In this document: positions 27,901-38,440 of the stretch, piece by piece
Numbering within the stretch: position 1 is the stretch's first letter
Layout of the letters: each line of letters starts with the position of its first letter
Source of the DNA: Apostichopus japonicus
Lineage: Eukaryota > Echinodermata > Holothuroidea > Aspidochirotida > Stichopodidae
Length of the DNA: 64,000 nucleotides
Direction of reading: 5' to 3'
Assembly (NCBI RefSeq): GCF_037975245.1
Contig: NC_092562.1
Span: forward strand, 26,577,554 to 26,641,553
Program-made: the position numbers and the translations under genes
The notes under the pieces: model-generated
What the model was told of the DNA's origin: nothing
The model's database searches: none
Seen by the model: only the letters and a program-made list of their open reading frames with translations

Positions 27901-30900
27901 TTGTTTTTACATTTTGGACATTAACGTTAATGAACAGAATAAATGACACACTGTCAAATTCCGACTGAAACGAGGCCATGTGTGCAAATATTGTCAAAAT
28001 AATTGTTAGATTGCTGACTTTCATACACTGTAGAAGAAATGAAGTGATAGTTTGTGGTACTGTTTGTGGGATAAGGGGTTTACCCCAATAATTTGCTTAT
28101 GACAAGAAAGACTTTCAGTGATTCCTCTGTCTAAGATTATTTTGGCTTTAAATTCACTACTATGATGGTATATCTGGCTACAGCACCCAGGAGTGCATGT
28201 GGGTCATATTCCAGATTTAAATAATACCAATATTGGAAATCTGCAGAATTAAAATATATTGGTTGACTTAATCAAACAATTATATAAAAATTCTTCCTAA
28301 CGGCCGGGAGTGTCAAGATTGCACATTTATTGTGTTGAATTTCTAAAGGTGTGATAATAAAGGTGTACAGGAAATTTAGAAACTTGTATACATTCCAAAA
28401 TGGTGAGTGAGTTTGAAGGATGCTACAGTGTTCATGAATCGAGAGCTACAGTCACATCATTCACAGTGTGATACTTGTATGCGTTTTGTATCAGCAAAGT
28501 TTGTATTTCCTGTGAAATTATGTGAAATAATAAACTTGATTGTTACTCCAAAACAAAACTTTTGTTGTTGACATTACAGTATATATCAAACCCTTATTGA
28601 ACATTCTATCTGCCTTTGATACCTCTGCAGCTATCAGACTTCAGTTGCCTGATTTATGATTAATGTACCCATTTAATGAAATTTCATGTAGAGTAATGAA
28701 AGTGATGAAAGTGTGCATGACTGTTAGTGAAGCAGTGCTACATTTGACTTTCAAAGTGTCCATGGCAACTTTCTGAGATTCTATCAGTGTGTGCAGAGTG
28801 TTTATTACAAATTGTTTATCTATGTACGAATTCTGTACATTTCGCACTACTAGCAAGTTACTAGAAAGTTACTACAAAGTTCATTGACCATGCATCTGAA
28901 CTTGCATGGGAAACCCCAATTGAAGCCACGAATGCGCCTTCGAAATTTAGAATGGTGGCAACAATGGTTGCTACATGAGTTATAAGCAGTTGAATTAACA
29001 AATAAACAAACATGATCTTATAAATTTTGTTTGTGCAAGTTAATGTCATACAGTATATAGCCACATTTTATGATGAAGGTCCATGTACATAGATAAAGGG
29101 CTCATGTAGTTTACATCACAGCCTACTGCTGGTACTGCACATGTATGCATGTGAAGAATTGACGAATTGCTTGTAGCTTGAATGGGAGATATTGTATCAA
29201 TTGGCAGATAATGCACACCTGGTGCTAATGAGCAAAACTTCCAGATAAACTTCTTGGCAGCTCTCGCGAACACACGGTGCCTCTGCAAGATCACGTATCA
29301 AACAAGTTGGCTATTGCCAATTTTGCATTGTAAGTGATTTCCATATTTATCTATAGTTTAGTACCTTTTCTTAGTTAACTGCTGTACTATTTATGGAACT
29401 CTTTTTGCCCTATATTTTTTCTCTGATTCCATCAATGCATTGCTACTGCACTCCATCAATTTGTTATTATACTATGAGTGTGATCATTCTGTGGTGTTTT
29501 AGACTAAACTGTTTTAATAGGTTAAGTATATATTATTTTAGGGTATACACTTAAATACAGAACATAGAAACAAATTCATTTTTGCAAAAACACAGTCAAT
29601 TTTTGAACAGATTTTGTGTATCTGAGTTTCATTTATTAAACTCACCATTAGCATGCAGGAAGATAATCATGATGGTAGTATCCTCTCTATCAGCCTTCCT
29701 TGCTGTACAAGTGAAAGCACCAAATGCATTGCTATTAGCAGGGGTAATGGAAACAGAATATCCAGCTGTGCCTGCAGGAAGGTCTGGGATCCCGGTACCA
29801 CTCACTGTGGAGACAGGATGACCTTTGCCATCATTGTTAGTTCTTGTGTTATAAGCTCTAATAGAAGTCATAGCTGCATCATCATCTCCTGCTCCAAGAT
29901 AACACTCAAAGTGAGGAAGAGGCTGAGTAAAAACAGATCCAGCATCTTTTGACTTGAATGACATCACAGTCATCTGAACCTTATCTGAAAAAATAACAAT
30001 ATTATCATGATGAAATATAAATCGCAGATCTCTTTATTTAGATTCTTCTTAACACAGAAAGTTAACACTGAGTTTTCATCCATGTATACTGTAAATATTG
30101 CTTAGCTTGTACATTTGTCATACTGGATGTAACTGTTAAGGTTTCCAAATGCAAATATAATAAATTATTTTAACAGTAGCGTAACCAGGCCTCTTCATCT
30201 GGAGAGGGGAGGGGGGAAAAGGCAAGGGAGGGGGAGCGGCAATTTCCGCACTTTGTGTGATATCTCTCCCACATCTCTGCCATGACTTTCTCCAAATTCT
30301 CCCGCTCAAGGTCCCCCCTTTTCTCTTTTCTCTCATTGTTTTTATTTTTTTTTGGGGGGGGTGAACACCCAATTGCCTGTCCCCCGCCCCCGGTATGAGA
30401 AAGTCATAATACTGTTAGCTGCTATGTGTGCTCTGTTCTCATACTGCCTATAGGTGTATACTTCTTAATAATTAAAAAAATTGTATTTTGCCAAATCAAA
30501 TTTAGAATTTGTATAAACTTAAAAAATAAAAAATGCTATAGCGATGGGATTTTTTCCTTTCCGCCTACGTACAGTATGGAATTTCCATGCGATCTATATG
30601 TACTTGTACATATGACAAATTCCTCTTGACAAATTCCTCTAAAGGAAGATCAGCAGGGTAAATTTGTAAGGATTTTCCTGTAGTACCTTGGACAACTAGG
30701 CCTTTTGGTTGTCTGGACAGCAAATTTGGTTTGAATAAAAAAACTAACATTGACCGATATGTGTTACTGTTGGATGTACACTTCGAAGGAGAGATGTGTA
30801 CAGTAGGTTGGTAAACAGAACACCAGCTTTGGCCTTTGTGATAGCAATTCGTAATTTTACCCGCATGGGCATATTTTCAATGCAAAGCGACTTTGTTGTA

Positions 30901-33456
30901 AACAACTTGTTGTCCCGCTGACAACACCCATAGCTGATTTTGGTTGTCCGAACAGAAACTTTGGTCATCTCGGACTACTAGTGAACATTTACCCCGACGA
31001 GTCCATACACTCTAGTTTCTAACCAAGCTACTTTCAGAATTTCTCAATCAGTTACATACTTTAACATTATTTACTAAAGGTCACTTACAATGAACAGATT
31101 AACAGTAGATCCAGCCACAGAATACTCAAATTTGAATTGGCTGGAAGACAACGTCACCACAGTGTTATAGTCTCTTAGAAGGACTTTAATCCCAACCATC
31201 AGTACAGTAATCCGATATATCTTATAAGTACACTTCCAGACAGGAAATTACACTTATTATATTTAATTCTTATAAAATTAAAAACATGTAATGAACAAAT
31301 GCAATCTAGTTTAATTTGCATGCATGTAAACTGTGTATATTGCAGTTTTTATCGCATTTTGGTTTTCTTCTAAAAGTATGGTAGTGCAAATTAAGATGCT
31401 TAAAGTTAAAGATATGGAAATATGTACAATGTACACATACTTAAACATATTGTATACTGTCCTCAGTCTTTTAGATTATTATTGGTAACAGTGACTGTCT
31501 CAAAGACTCATACGATGTTCACAGATCTCTATAACAATGACACTAAAAATACCATGCAACGTAACTCATTAATATATATTCATATATTATCCATGTAAAC
31601 TTAGCTAAAGTAAAAATAGCAATAAGAACCGATGTTTTGTGATTTAATGTTTGCTTATATGTAAACATCAAGTACACGTTCCGTTTGTCTTGTTTTTACT
31701 ACACCTGACGGAGTTCATGTTCAAGATCTTGTTCTAAAAAATAAAATACATTAACGGTCATCCCAATCACCCGATGATCTTGTCAGCAAAGACTCTACCC
31801 GTAAAATGACAGCTCAAGTAAATATTTGCTAAAAATCATCTAAGAATTTATTACTAAGGAAGGGTTTGCTACCTCGGTTGTTTACTGTTTAACCTGCTAA
31901 ATATTGAGGATTAAATAAAAAAAACCTTTTTGCACCAAATGGAGAATCTTCCTGAAACATATGTTATTGTAAGACCCCTCCCGAGAAATAAAATCAATTG
32001 GTCTGCCCACCATCCACGCTATTATTATTCCTGAGAGAGGTATAGGTATACTGTGTAGCTGGGTGGAAAACAAGTTACAGATTCACAGGTGTGCGATTCA
32101 TGATGAACCAATTTTAATTTTCTTGGCCAGGATTTTTGGAGACGTGAGCCGAGTGTAAACCCTATTATGGCCAATTGGAGATCGCAATAAAATTGCATAA
32201 CAATATGCAAGCACTGTTGTATGGTGTGTATACCAATCGTACCTGACAAAGTCGTCAAGTAGAAACCTTTCTTGTTGCAATTTACTGTCATATTGCGAAA
32301 AGAACCTTAAGAGGAGAAACCAAAGTAAAAAAAAATGATAGATGGAAGCAACATCCTTGTTTTTTTCCTATATTTCCAATTCGGTTTACGGTTTTCTTAA
32401 AATAATAAAGTACCAAAATTTGGTCGGCAATACCGGTTACAGTACTAATTAAACCGGTTTCAGCGCAAGCTTAGTTGTAAGGTAGGTTTCCCGACTAAGC
32501 TGTCTTTATGAAAGGGAGATTATAGTATTACTAGACAATGGAGATGAAGGCTATTGTAGGGTGTCACAATGAATAGTGTTCTACAGACTTAGGTCTCCAG
32601 ACTGATCTGTCTTAAGGCCTCTTTTTTGCTGGTCTTGAACTGCTTTGGTCTGTCTCGAACCCTTCTGGTCTCAAATATATTACTGGGTCTCAATCGTGGA
32701 CCAGTTTGCTTTAAATAACACATGATGAAAAATCAGGTCATTTGTTTTTATTCAGACCTAATTAAACCTTCAAATGTAGTTAAACCACAAACTCCAAAAC
32801 ATTAATTATAGCCTACATATGATTCTCACTTAAAGCGTTTCCTTGTTTGGCATTCTATAAAATTGAGAAATGTAGCTAGGCTACATTAATTGACCCTGTA
32901 CAAACATTACAAATGACTGTCATATTACCTATGTCAATAACGGCACATTTTGCAGCTTGCAACTTGAAATTCACTATTGTACTGATACATCCATGTGTTG
33001 TCATAGGTTGTGATTATATTTTAATTCTCCACCTGGTGTAACACTGTACGTCACCCCGTTGAAAGTGTTCTGCTGAACATATCATTTATCAGGAAGTTTT
33101 CCCATGTTAATGAGATTGTTTCCAATGGAAAAAAATTTCTGCCATAGGCTTAAAGCTTAAATGACGATAGGGCTACAGATTTGGAAGGGGAAAATAAATG
33201 TAGGCCTCCTGACACATAGGCTAGGATTCGGCTCATGAAGTAATTCAATTACCATTAGTCTACCTGCCTTAAGTTAGCACCCACGAACTTTTCTATCGCT
33301 TTTCACATAGGCCTCGGCCTACGTATACTCTCCTTTTGAGAAGTAGCACTTACCCTTTCGTCCACATGTTCCAGTTTGAGCTCCAGAATAATGTAACAAT
33401 ACTAAAATGAAACAGATCAGAGTCAATCGGAGACCAAGAAGTGTCCAGCACAACAT
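9693..33456 (-). CDS. Gene A: Tie-like receptor ectodomain (Ig-Ig-EGF x5-Ig), 3' part outside the window
   Basis: Nine coding exons, read right to left: 33354-33456, 29646-29984, 25824-26084, 22299-22433, 21385-21540, 20205-20339, 12631-12786, 11374-11514, 9693-9980. They sum to 571 codons plus one base, and every junction is phase 1. Order: signal peptide (residues 1 to about 28), Ig1 (35-147), Ig2 (148-234), five EGF-like modules (235-475), Ig3 (476-571). The EGF2 run LFCLIDPFGCRC and EGF3 run CNRFTGEC are close to the vertebrate Tie/TEK EGF block, and Ig-Ig-EGF-Ig is the Tie order, though Tie1/Tie2 have three EGF modules, not five. The protein is a predicted secreted or cell-surface receptor. 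No FN3, transmembrane or catalytic exon follows within the window, so it could be a Tie kinase, a phosphatase like gene B, or a truncated copy. Confidence 0.88.
11374..11514 (-). CDS. Gene A exon 8: EGF-like module 5
   Basis: 141 bases, acceptor ATTTCAG, donor GTAATT, phase 1 to 1. It encodes a Cys-rich module beginning ECQAGFFGDNC with CHCDSDACDR in the middle and a GCC pair near the end, in laminin/EGF-like spacing. Confidence 0.87.
12473..12578. repeat. Short direct repeat in intron 7 of gene A
   Basis: Two copies of a roughly 37-base segment start at 12473 and 12542. Their last 24 bases, from TTGAAAGTAAACATCCC onwards, are identical, and the copies are 69 bases apart. No function is apparent. 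Confidence 0.7.
12631..12786 (-). CDS. Gene A exon 7: EGF-like module 4
   Basis: 156 bases, acceptor TCCATAG, donor GTAATT, phase 1 to 1. Cys-rich module with CPEGYYGNQC and CLCLDGAVCDKLSGRC, the usual Gly-Tyr-Gly loop of Tie-type EGF units. Confidence 0.88.
   Translation of the reverse strand, partial: FLMFVQKVTMVTNVQINVCVLMALFVISFQEDVRVPAVFQVQCWFQMASPV
13120..13835. repeat. Diverged tandem repeat with TTTTCACAATTTGACC and GACCTCCAC motifs
   Basis: The words TTTTCACAATTTGACC (near 13137, 13460, 13595, 13698) and GACCTCCACC (near 13180, 13354, 13501, 13619, 13739) alternate with a segment like TACTCAATGTGG and another like AATATGAGGTCTGCCCAAG. Unit spacing ranges from about 118 to 174 bases over about five diverged units. 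Confidence 0.75.
13857..13886. repeat. CA-rich microsatellite
   Basis: A short run of CACACA and CATACA units follows directly after the tandem repeat block. Confidence 0.8.
16320..16960. mobile_element. Dispersed non-coding repeat ending in a near-perfect palindrome
   Basis: A block with recurring TGACCTTTGACCCCAAATT-type phrases and GACCAAGTTTCAT phrases, ending with GATAGAGTGATAGAG and then a 30-base palindrome at 16922-16951. It looks like a non-autonomous mobile or retroposed repeat. The boundaries are approximate and the class is unknown. Confidence 0.5.
16922..16951. repeat. 30-base near-perfect palindrome
   Basis: Arms TAGCTCACACCAGCA and TGCTGGTATGAGCTA pair in 14 of 15 positions with no loop. 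It sits at the end of the dispersed repeat and would form a strong hairpin or cruciform. Confidence 0.85.
17540..17770 (+). mobile_element. 3' remnant of a LINE-type non-LTR retrotransposon
   Basis: The frame around 17560 reads NKLPDHIRTC and, after a short TTTCTAC expansion that shifts the frame, STFKSLLKTHFFT and a stop. This matches the typical C-terminus of LINE ORF2 proteins. It is followed by AAAGCGCTTTGAGCAG, GGCGCTATATAAG and a TTATTATTATT tail, the usual 3' UTR and simple-repeat tail of CR1/L2-like elements in marine animals. Only the last few hundred bases remain. Confidence 0.75.
20205..20339 (-). CDS. Gene A exon 6: EGF-like module 3
   Basis: 135 bases, acceptor TTTACAG, strong donor GTAAGT, phase 1 to 1. 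It encodes ECEPGKYGAGC, CHCENQDSCNRFTGEC and WSGNNCQ, matching the third EGF unit of Tie receptors in cysteine spacing. Confidence 0.9.
20340..21384. other. Intron 5 of gene A
   Basis: AT-rich sequence between EGF modules 2 and 3; nothing else recognised. Confidence 0.6.
21385..21540 (-). CDS. Gene A exon 5: EGF-like module 2
   Basis: 156 bases, acceptor TTTTAG, donor GTGAGT, phase 1 to 1. It encodes GPDKFGYSCEFEC and LFCLIDPFGCRCNSGF. The FCLxDPxGCxC pattern is the most diagnostic Tie/TEK-like stretch in the gene. Confidence 0.92.
22299..22433 (-). CDS. Gene A exon 4: EGF-like module 1
   Basis: 135 bases, acceptor TTAACAG, non-consensus donor GTTTGT, phase 1 to 1. It encodes SSGRWGPPGC, CYNGGVCDDETGRC and CAPGFMGQNC, as in the first EGF unit of Tie receptors. 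The weak donor is the only unusual splice site in the EGF block. Confidence 0.9.
22434..25823. other. Intron 3 of gene A, repeat-rich
   Basis: Contains a G homopolymer (about 22521-22533), a TATGTATGCATG microsatellite (22704-22742), a C homopolymer (23878-23886) and, at about 24520-25440, a long stretch with recurring TTTGACC phrases similar in style to the repeats at 13.1 and 16.4 kb. No exon was recognised. Confidence 0.55.
25824..26084 (-). CDS. Gene A exon 3: Ig-like domain 2
   Basis: 261 bases, acceptor TTTACAG, donor GTAAGA, phase 1 to 1. It encodes a domain beginning AYVIPVNRQFTQTVNAGDNG, with MEWSRV and the Ig F-strand DNGLYECHI. It corresponds to the second Ig domain of Tie receptors just before the EGF block. 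Only one clear domain cysteine is visible, as in divergent Ig folds. Confidence 0.85.
26085..29645. other. Intron 2 of gene A
   Basis: AT-rich non-coding sequence; no exon, RNA gene or clear mobile element recognised. Confidence 0.55.
29646..29984 (-). CDS. Gene A exon 2: N-terminal Ig-like domain 1
   Basis: 339 bases, acceptor TTTTTTCAG, donor GTGAGT, phase 1 to 1. It encodes DKVQMTVMSFKSKD, HFECYLGAG and FGAFTCTARKADRED. The two cysteines are placed as in an Ig fold. It is clearly homologous to gene B exon 2, which shares K-(V/I)-QMTVMSFK, CYLG-G and FGAF-CTA. Confidence 0.9.
29985..33353. other. Intron 1 of gene A
   Basis: It contains a GC-rich repeat fragment at 30175-30400 with G and C runs. 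From about 31930 to exon 1 the sequence is duplicated at 40025-41340. No further exon was recognised. Confidence 0.6.
31930..33456. repeat. Segmental duplication, copy 1 (intron 1 part plus exon 1 of gene A)
   Basis: Matches 40025-41440 in the same orientation. Shared anchors are TGGAGAATCTTCCTGAAAC (31946 and 40049), ATTATTCC..GAGAGAGGTA (near 32025 and 40150), ATGAACCAATTTT (near 32102 and 40236) and exon 1 itself. The offset drifts from about 8.1 to 8.0 kb, showing accumulated indels. Confidence 0.8.
33354..33456 (-). CDS. Gene A exon 1: signal peptide
   Basis: 103 bases from an ATG in context AAAATG to a GTAAGT donor in phase 1. It encodes a signal peptide with hydrophobic core LTLICFILVLLHY and a cleavage region near SGAQTG, ending TCGRK. 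The same ending, GTCGR, is found in the copy at 41335-41440. Confidence 0.88.
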
Positions 33457-33848
33457 TTTGATAGACTGCTGGTCTTGTAAAATGGACTAATCTTCGGTAC
33501 ACTCACACTATACTGAGGTACTAGTACAGTAACTCCAGGTAGACCTACGTACATACCACAACACAATGAATAGTGTAGATGAAGTAAGGGCAACCAACGA
33601 GTAAGTTGAGGGCAACAAACAACTGGGTGCTACAATTTGCTAATTGCAGCGAGGGCCGCATATGTAGCTATAACGAAGTGGATTCAAGCAGCTGTTATAC
33701 GAGTTGTATCAACCACATAAAACTCCATGTTGTATTCCGTGCGTCGACTCTCGTTAGAATTAATACGAACGTAATACATGTCCACTGTACTGTATATGCA
33801 GGTGCGTATCCGGGGGGGGGGGGCGTTGGGGGCGCGCGCCCCCCGGGT

Positions 33849-33959
33849 AAGAAAAAGAGGAGAGAAAAAAAAGAGAAGAAAAAAGAGGGAAAAAAGAGGA
33901 GGAGGAGAGGAAGGAAGGGAAAAGAAAAAGAAGAAAGAGAGAAGAAGGAGAAAAGGAGG
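33849..33959 (+). repeat. 111-base uninterrupted purine tract
   Basis: Every base from 33849 to 33959 is A or G (mixed GAA, GGA and AAAAG words). It is flanked on the left by a G12 run and GCGCGCGCCCCCCGGG. Such tracts can form triplex (H-DNA) structures. The long lysine/glutamate-rich frames across it are low-complexity artefacts. Confidence 0.9.
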
Positions 33960-34330
33960 TAGTAAAAGAAAAACGCGAAGACACCGGGAAGAGAAAGAGG
34001 AACAGTGACATCATTACAGCGCTGAAGGGTAGCCAGTGATGGATCAATGATTTCGTAAAAGTGTGCCTCACCCTACCCCTTACACCGACAACTCCATTTT
34101 TTTGACGTTTCCATTTTCCTCTCTCACTAATGATCTATATGGTCTATCATAACGCGTGTGTAGAATTGTGCTATGAAACCAACTGTGGCTGGTCTCGAAC
34201 TCGACCGTGTCGTCGGGGAACATGACGCATTTTGGGATGGGGGCGACCGCCCCCCCCCCCATTCAGCATATTTTTAAATGATATCGCTAAGTAATTTCAA
34301 AATAGAAAGTGCTTAGATGCAACTTACAAG

Positions 34331-34428
34331 GCCTGGGAAGTGTCATTTCCAGCGATCTGGGAGGCATTTTCGGCCAAAATTTGCTTGTACGCTTCGCGCC
34401 AACCTATGGTGGCGCTACGCTTAGATAA
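34331..34428 (+). mobile_element. GC-rich dispersed repeat, copy 1
   Basis: About 100 bases built from a TCATTTCC-GCGATCTGGG segment, a CTTGTACGCTTCGCGCCAAC segment and a GGTGGCGCTACGCTTAGATA segment. Same orientation as the copies at 35051 and 35761. Confidence 0.75.
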
Positions 34429-35050
34429 TTTGCGTACAGGCTTCGCCCCTCCCTTGGCAAATTCCTCGCTTCGCGCCTGTTCGAATTTGTAACGCAAACA
34501 GCAGATATCACATCATATCAGTGAGCATGAAAATGGCGTTCCAGGATGAAAATCCTCAAAACTGTCCGACTTGCCTGAAAAAACAAGCCAAAATTTTCGC
34601 GCGCGAAGCGCGCGTTCAACGTGTCAATGTCAATATCATATACGCAAGCATCGGTTATTACATCGCATGCCATCATGTACCGTACGGTCCGTTCAAATTG
34701 CGCAGTATACCGCGGAATGCTAATGTAAACAACGACATGTCTCATGTAGATGTATAAAAAGCATGGAGGTCCAATTATGTCAAAAGTTTCTTTTACATAA
34801 TTAGTAATGGCGGATTAGGGGCTGCACCCCCGCCGCGCAGTGGCGGAGCGTCCATACGGCCAGGTGGCGAATGCGCCCCCTGACGGAGTCAAATGGACTG
34901 CTGGCGCCTTTTTCAGCTCTTTACCACTTTTTACTTATTCTAGATTATTGACTTTTTTATTGCGCTCTCATCTACTTATTGACATTCGTCACATTTTCTT
35001 GGTGTAATTTGGCGATGACACCCTATTCTTCGTTTATCTGTAAATTAGCC

Positions 35051-35150
35051 AGGCCCTGAAAGGGTCATTTCCGGCGATCTAGGGAGTATCTTTACTCAAA
35101 ATTTGTCTGTGCGCTACGCGCCAACTAGTGGTGGCGCTCCGCTTAGATAG
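35051..35150 (+). mobile_element. GC-rich dispersed repeat, copy 2
   Basis: Same segments as copy 1 with substitutions (TCATTTCCGGCGATCT, GCGCTACGCGCCAAC, GGTGGCGCTCCGCTTAGATAG). It is followed by CGCCCCT..CTCCGCCACTG, a phrase typical of degenerate repeats. Confidence 0.75.
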
Positions 35151-35760
35151 TGTCGAAAGCGCCCCTACAGACCATTCTCGCCCCTCCTGACCAATACCCC
35201 TAGCTCCGCCACTGCCGCCGCGCCTCCTACGCCTATGTGTGTAGTGTTCGGTTTCGGAAATATCTGCTATTTTTTCATTTCCTTCAACCAAGTTTTATAA
35301 TAGCCGTTATAAGAGGTTTTAATGTTTGTACACCAATAAATTAACTGTGTCTGAATTTTCGAAAATTTCTGACCAACATTCTGCATCACACTTCCCTCTA
35401 CTCGTGCAATTTTGACCGGTCTGTTAGGGGTTGAAGGTAGTTTTTCTATATTGGTTGTCCATAGATGAAATTTTGTACAACATTATGGGTATGTTTTGCA
35501 GTGAGTTTATTCACGAGAAATGTGAATTTTCAAATTCTGAACAAATTTGGGGCTTAAAACCTTGAAAAGTGGGGCTGACGGGTATTGTGGGCCGCGACGT
35601 AGAATCACCTACAAAAGCAAAGACCCACAGGACATGCGATCAGGTCGAACATGACGTGTGCCGGGTTGACAATCTTCAAAAAGGTTATGGATGGAAAAAA
35701 AAAAACTATTAGGAAATACTTGGTTCTCAGGCCAAAAGTGTACATCTGGTTGGTCATTTC

Positions 35761-35905
35761 AAGCCCGAGAAGTGCCGTTTCCGGTGATCTGGGGGGTATC
35801 AAAACCAGAAATTTTCTTGTACGCTGCGCGCCAACCGATGGTGGCGCTCCGCTTAGATAGTAATTCGCGCCCCCCGGGTTAGAAAATCCTGGATACGCGC
35901 CTGAT
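35761..35905 (+). mobile_element. GC-rich dispersed repeat, copy 3 with 3' end
   Basis: Same core as copies 1 and 2, extending into GCGCCCCCCGGGTTAG and CTGGATACGCGCCTGA. The reverse complement of that end (a GGTGCGTATCCGGGG-like start) occurs at 33801, so a fourth, inverted fragment is probably present there. Confidence 0.75.
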
Positions 35906-36305
35906 ATGAAGGTGAAAGGATGACTCGACAATAACATGCATGTTGCCAGACATTAAATGTTGTAGTGAAAATTCCTCATCCCTACATGTATAATGGTACT
36001 GACCGGGCATCGTCTATGGAAAATGTGTGCCAATATGATGTCGGAAAGGAACCGGGAGAATGCGAAGAGGTTCGGTCAACTAGAACCCATCAGGGATTGC
36101 AACTTTGAACTTCTCCACCTCAGGGTAGATAATAACATGTAAATCAGTTCCGCCCACCAAAATTAGCTCCACCTAGCGGTTAAAAGCGATACGGAAGCTT
36201 CGTGTGGACTTTAATATAATGAAAGTCTTAATAGCTGTTTCTTTCTACAAAAAGGATGTATTTATTCCAGAGTCTGTTGAAAACAATTTACTTATGACTC
36301 TAATG

Positions 36306-36612
36306 GACCCGTTTATTTATTATAGACTATTTTAAATACACTATGTAGTAATTTCAGCTACATTGATGGACAATTGGGGGGGTTTCTCGGGGTTAAAACT
36401 CAGCTCCACCTCAGGGTAGCACAGTAACGCGATTGATTTTGGAATTTTTAAAAATTCGATTTTTGAACAAATTTTATATATTTTTACGAAAAATTACGAT
36501 AACTTATTACTTTTATAGACCCGTTTATTTATAGTAGACTATGTTAAGTATAATATATGTAGCAATGTCAGCAACATTTATGGATTTTTTTTTTGTGTTT
36601 CTCGGGGTTACA
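36306..36612. repeat. Diverged tandem duplication with about 213-base period
   Basis: A segment from GACCCGTTTATTTAT through TAGACTAT and AGCAATGTCAGCAACAT to TTTCTCGGGGTTA occurs at 36306 and again at 36519. A nearby phrase CTCCACCTCAGGGTAG occurs at about 36116 and 36400. Confidence 0.75.
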
Positions 36613-38222
36613 ACTGTTTTTTATAATATTGATAAAAACAAACAAAGAAAACAGCGATGAAGTATAATTTAACCAGACTATATCGTTATCAAAATGTATG
36701 TAACTTACACTGTATTTATTCATCACCGTTTCCACGTTCCAAGACTGAATAATGACTAAAATTTCACAAATCAACAGTGCGAGACGATACTGATTATAAA
36801 AAGTTGCAGAGACTATACCAAGTGGAATACGTGCACTAAACTCACGTCACTGCTTCTAATTTTTTCCGAGTTTCGTATTAAATGTTTCTTATTTTGAAAG
36901 GTTCAAAAAAAATTATTCCGAGTCAGGTGTGTCAGTTCATCAGTTAAAGGCGTACAGTTGCGAAATTGCCCTTCAGTAGTTGTGTCACCCCCCCCCCTCC
37001 CCCAACATTTCTGGAAATGTAACTTTACCCCCTTTAAATACGTAAAATACAGCCAAATCAATGAGCAAAAGAGGATTCCTACATTCTGCAACAAAAAGAT
37101 ACCTTGACACCTTAAAGTAATAAGGAACAGTTTTAATGCATACTAACCGACCACAACTCGATTAAATAATTTAATTTAATTTAATCGTAACCTGATCCTG
37201 CTGTGTCACCTAAACCACTTTTATATGGCCCATATCAAAATATACATATATATCTCTGGCTAAAATGTCAATCAAATAGGAAATAAGTGGCCAAAACTGG
37301 ACTAGCTTTCCAGCGTGACCAGTTATCTCTGTTCTGGTACGGAGACCCATACAGAGAGCAAGACACACACAAAATATATACACAGAACTCAACTGGATTG
37401 GAACATAGTGGAAATATGTAATGTGCCTGCACATAACACATTTTTACTATGCCTTACGAAAACATTTGCAAACTGATATTGAATACATGTACATTCAAAT
37501 TTTTGGCCCAGGTAAATCATATTACTTACTTAAATAAACTGGCATCGCGCGGTACCACTAGTACACTTAAAAATAATAATTTAAGGTTGAGTTCTTTATT
37601 CTTCTGTGGTCCTGTAGATTTTGATACTAAATTGCGTTGTGCTATTCTTTTATTTTACATATTTGCTTTAATAAATAAGTTCCTGGAGGGCGATATATGT
37701 TCCATTCAGTATCGATCGAAGTTCAGTTCCAAATATATTCCTTGTTGCCATCCGTTCCAAAAAAATTCTTCCTTACTTCTAACTGTTCAGTTTACTATAG
37801 AAAGCTTTGCCAATGTCCTGACATCAATAGGTTATTATTTACGAATCTCCATCACCTTTTCTTAATGTACCAATCCTTTCTATTAACACTTCCTTCTGCT
37901 CTCTGCTCCTACCATGTGGACACTAGTGTACACATAGCCCCCTTTCATATCTCACTCCTAGAGTATCAATACACATATGTCCATTGTTCAAAAGCGGCCT
38001 TCACACTTAATAAACCTCTGAGTCATCCTGTTTCTAGCTAAGACCCTGTGGTTGCCTAGTAACCCACATATAGATAGTTATCCCCCCCCCCCCCCCTTGA
38101 CTTAGTGTGCACTGTAAGTGATTTACTATTGAAATATATATGCATAGTGCAGTACCACAATATAGTGCAATGTAAATCTCTATGAAAATACACTATGTAA
38201 GAGCATACAGTCTTACATGTAT

Positions 38223-38440
38223 ATCCAGTTATACCTGACTTTATATTGACAGATAAAACATTATCTGCATATCTGGATTGACTCTATATCCAGTTGTATC
38301 TGTCTTTGTTTGAACAGATAAAACTTTATATGCGTATCTGGATTGACTCTACATCAGTTATATCTGGCTTTATATGGCCAGATAAAACTATCTGCATATC
38401 TGGATTGACTCTATCCAGTGATATCTGGCTTTATATGCTG
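38223..38440. repeat. Minisatellite, about 65-base unit, 3.5 copies
   Basis: Units start at 38223, 38288, 38352 and 38412, with CAGATAAAAC in the middle and ATATCTGGATTGACTCTA at the end. The unit contains both CCAGATA and TATCTGG, so each copy can fold on itself. Confidence 0.85.

Noticed and set aside
33606-34071. Lys/Glu/Arg-rich and Phe/Ser-rich frames on both strands
   Set aside because: They are produced by the purine tract and flanking homopolymers; no domain or splice support.
37449-37865. 138-codon plus-strand open frame
   Set aside because: No recognisable domain, no coding-like composition, located in repeat-rich spacer; length is compatible with chance in AT-rich DNA.
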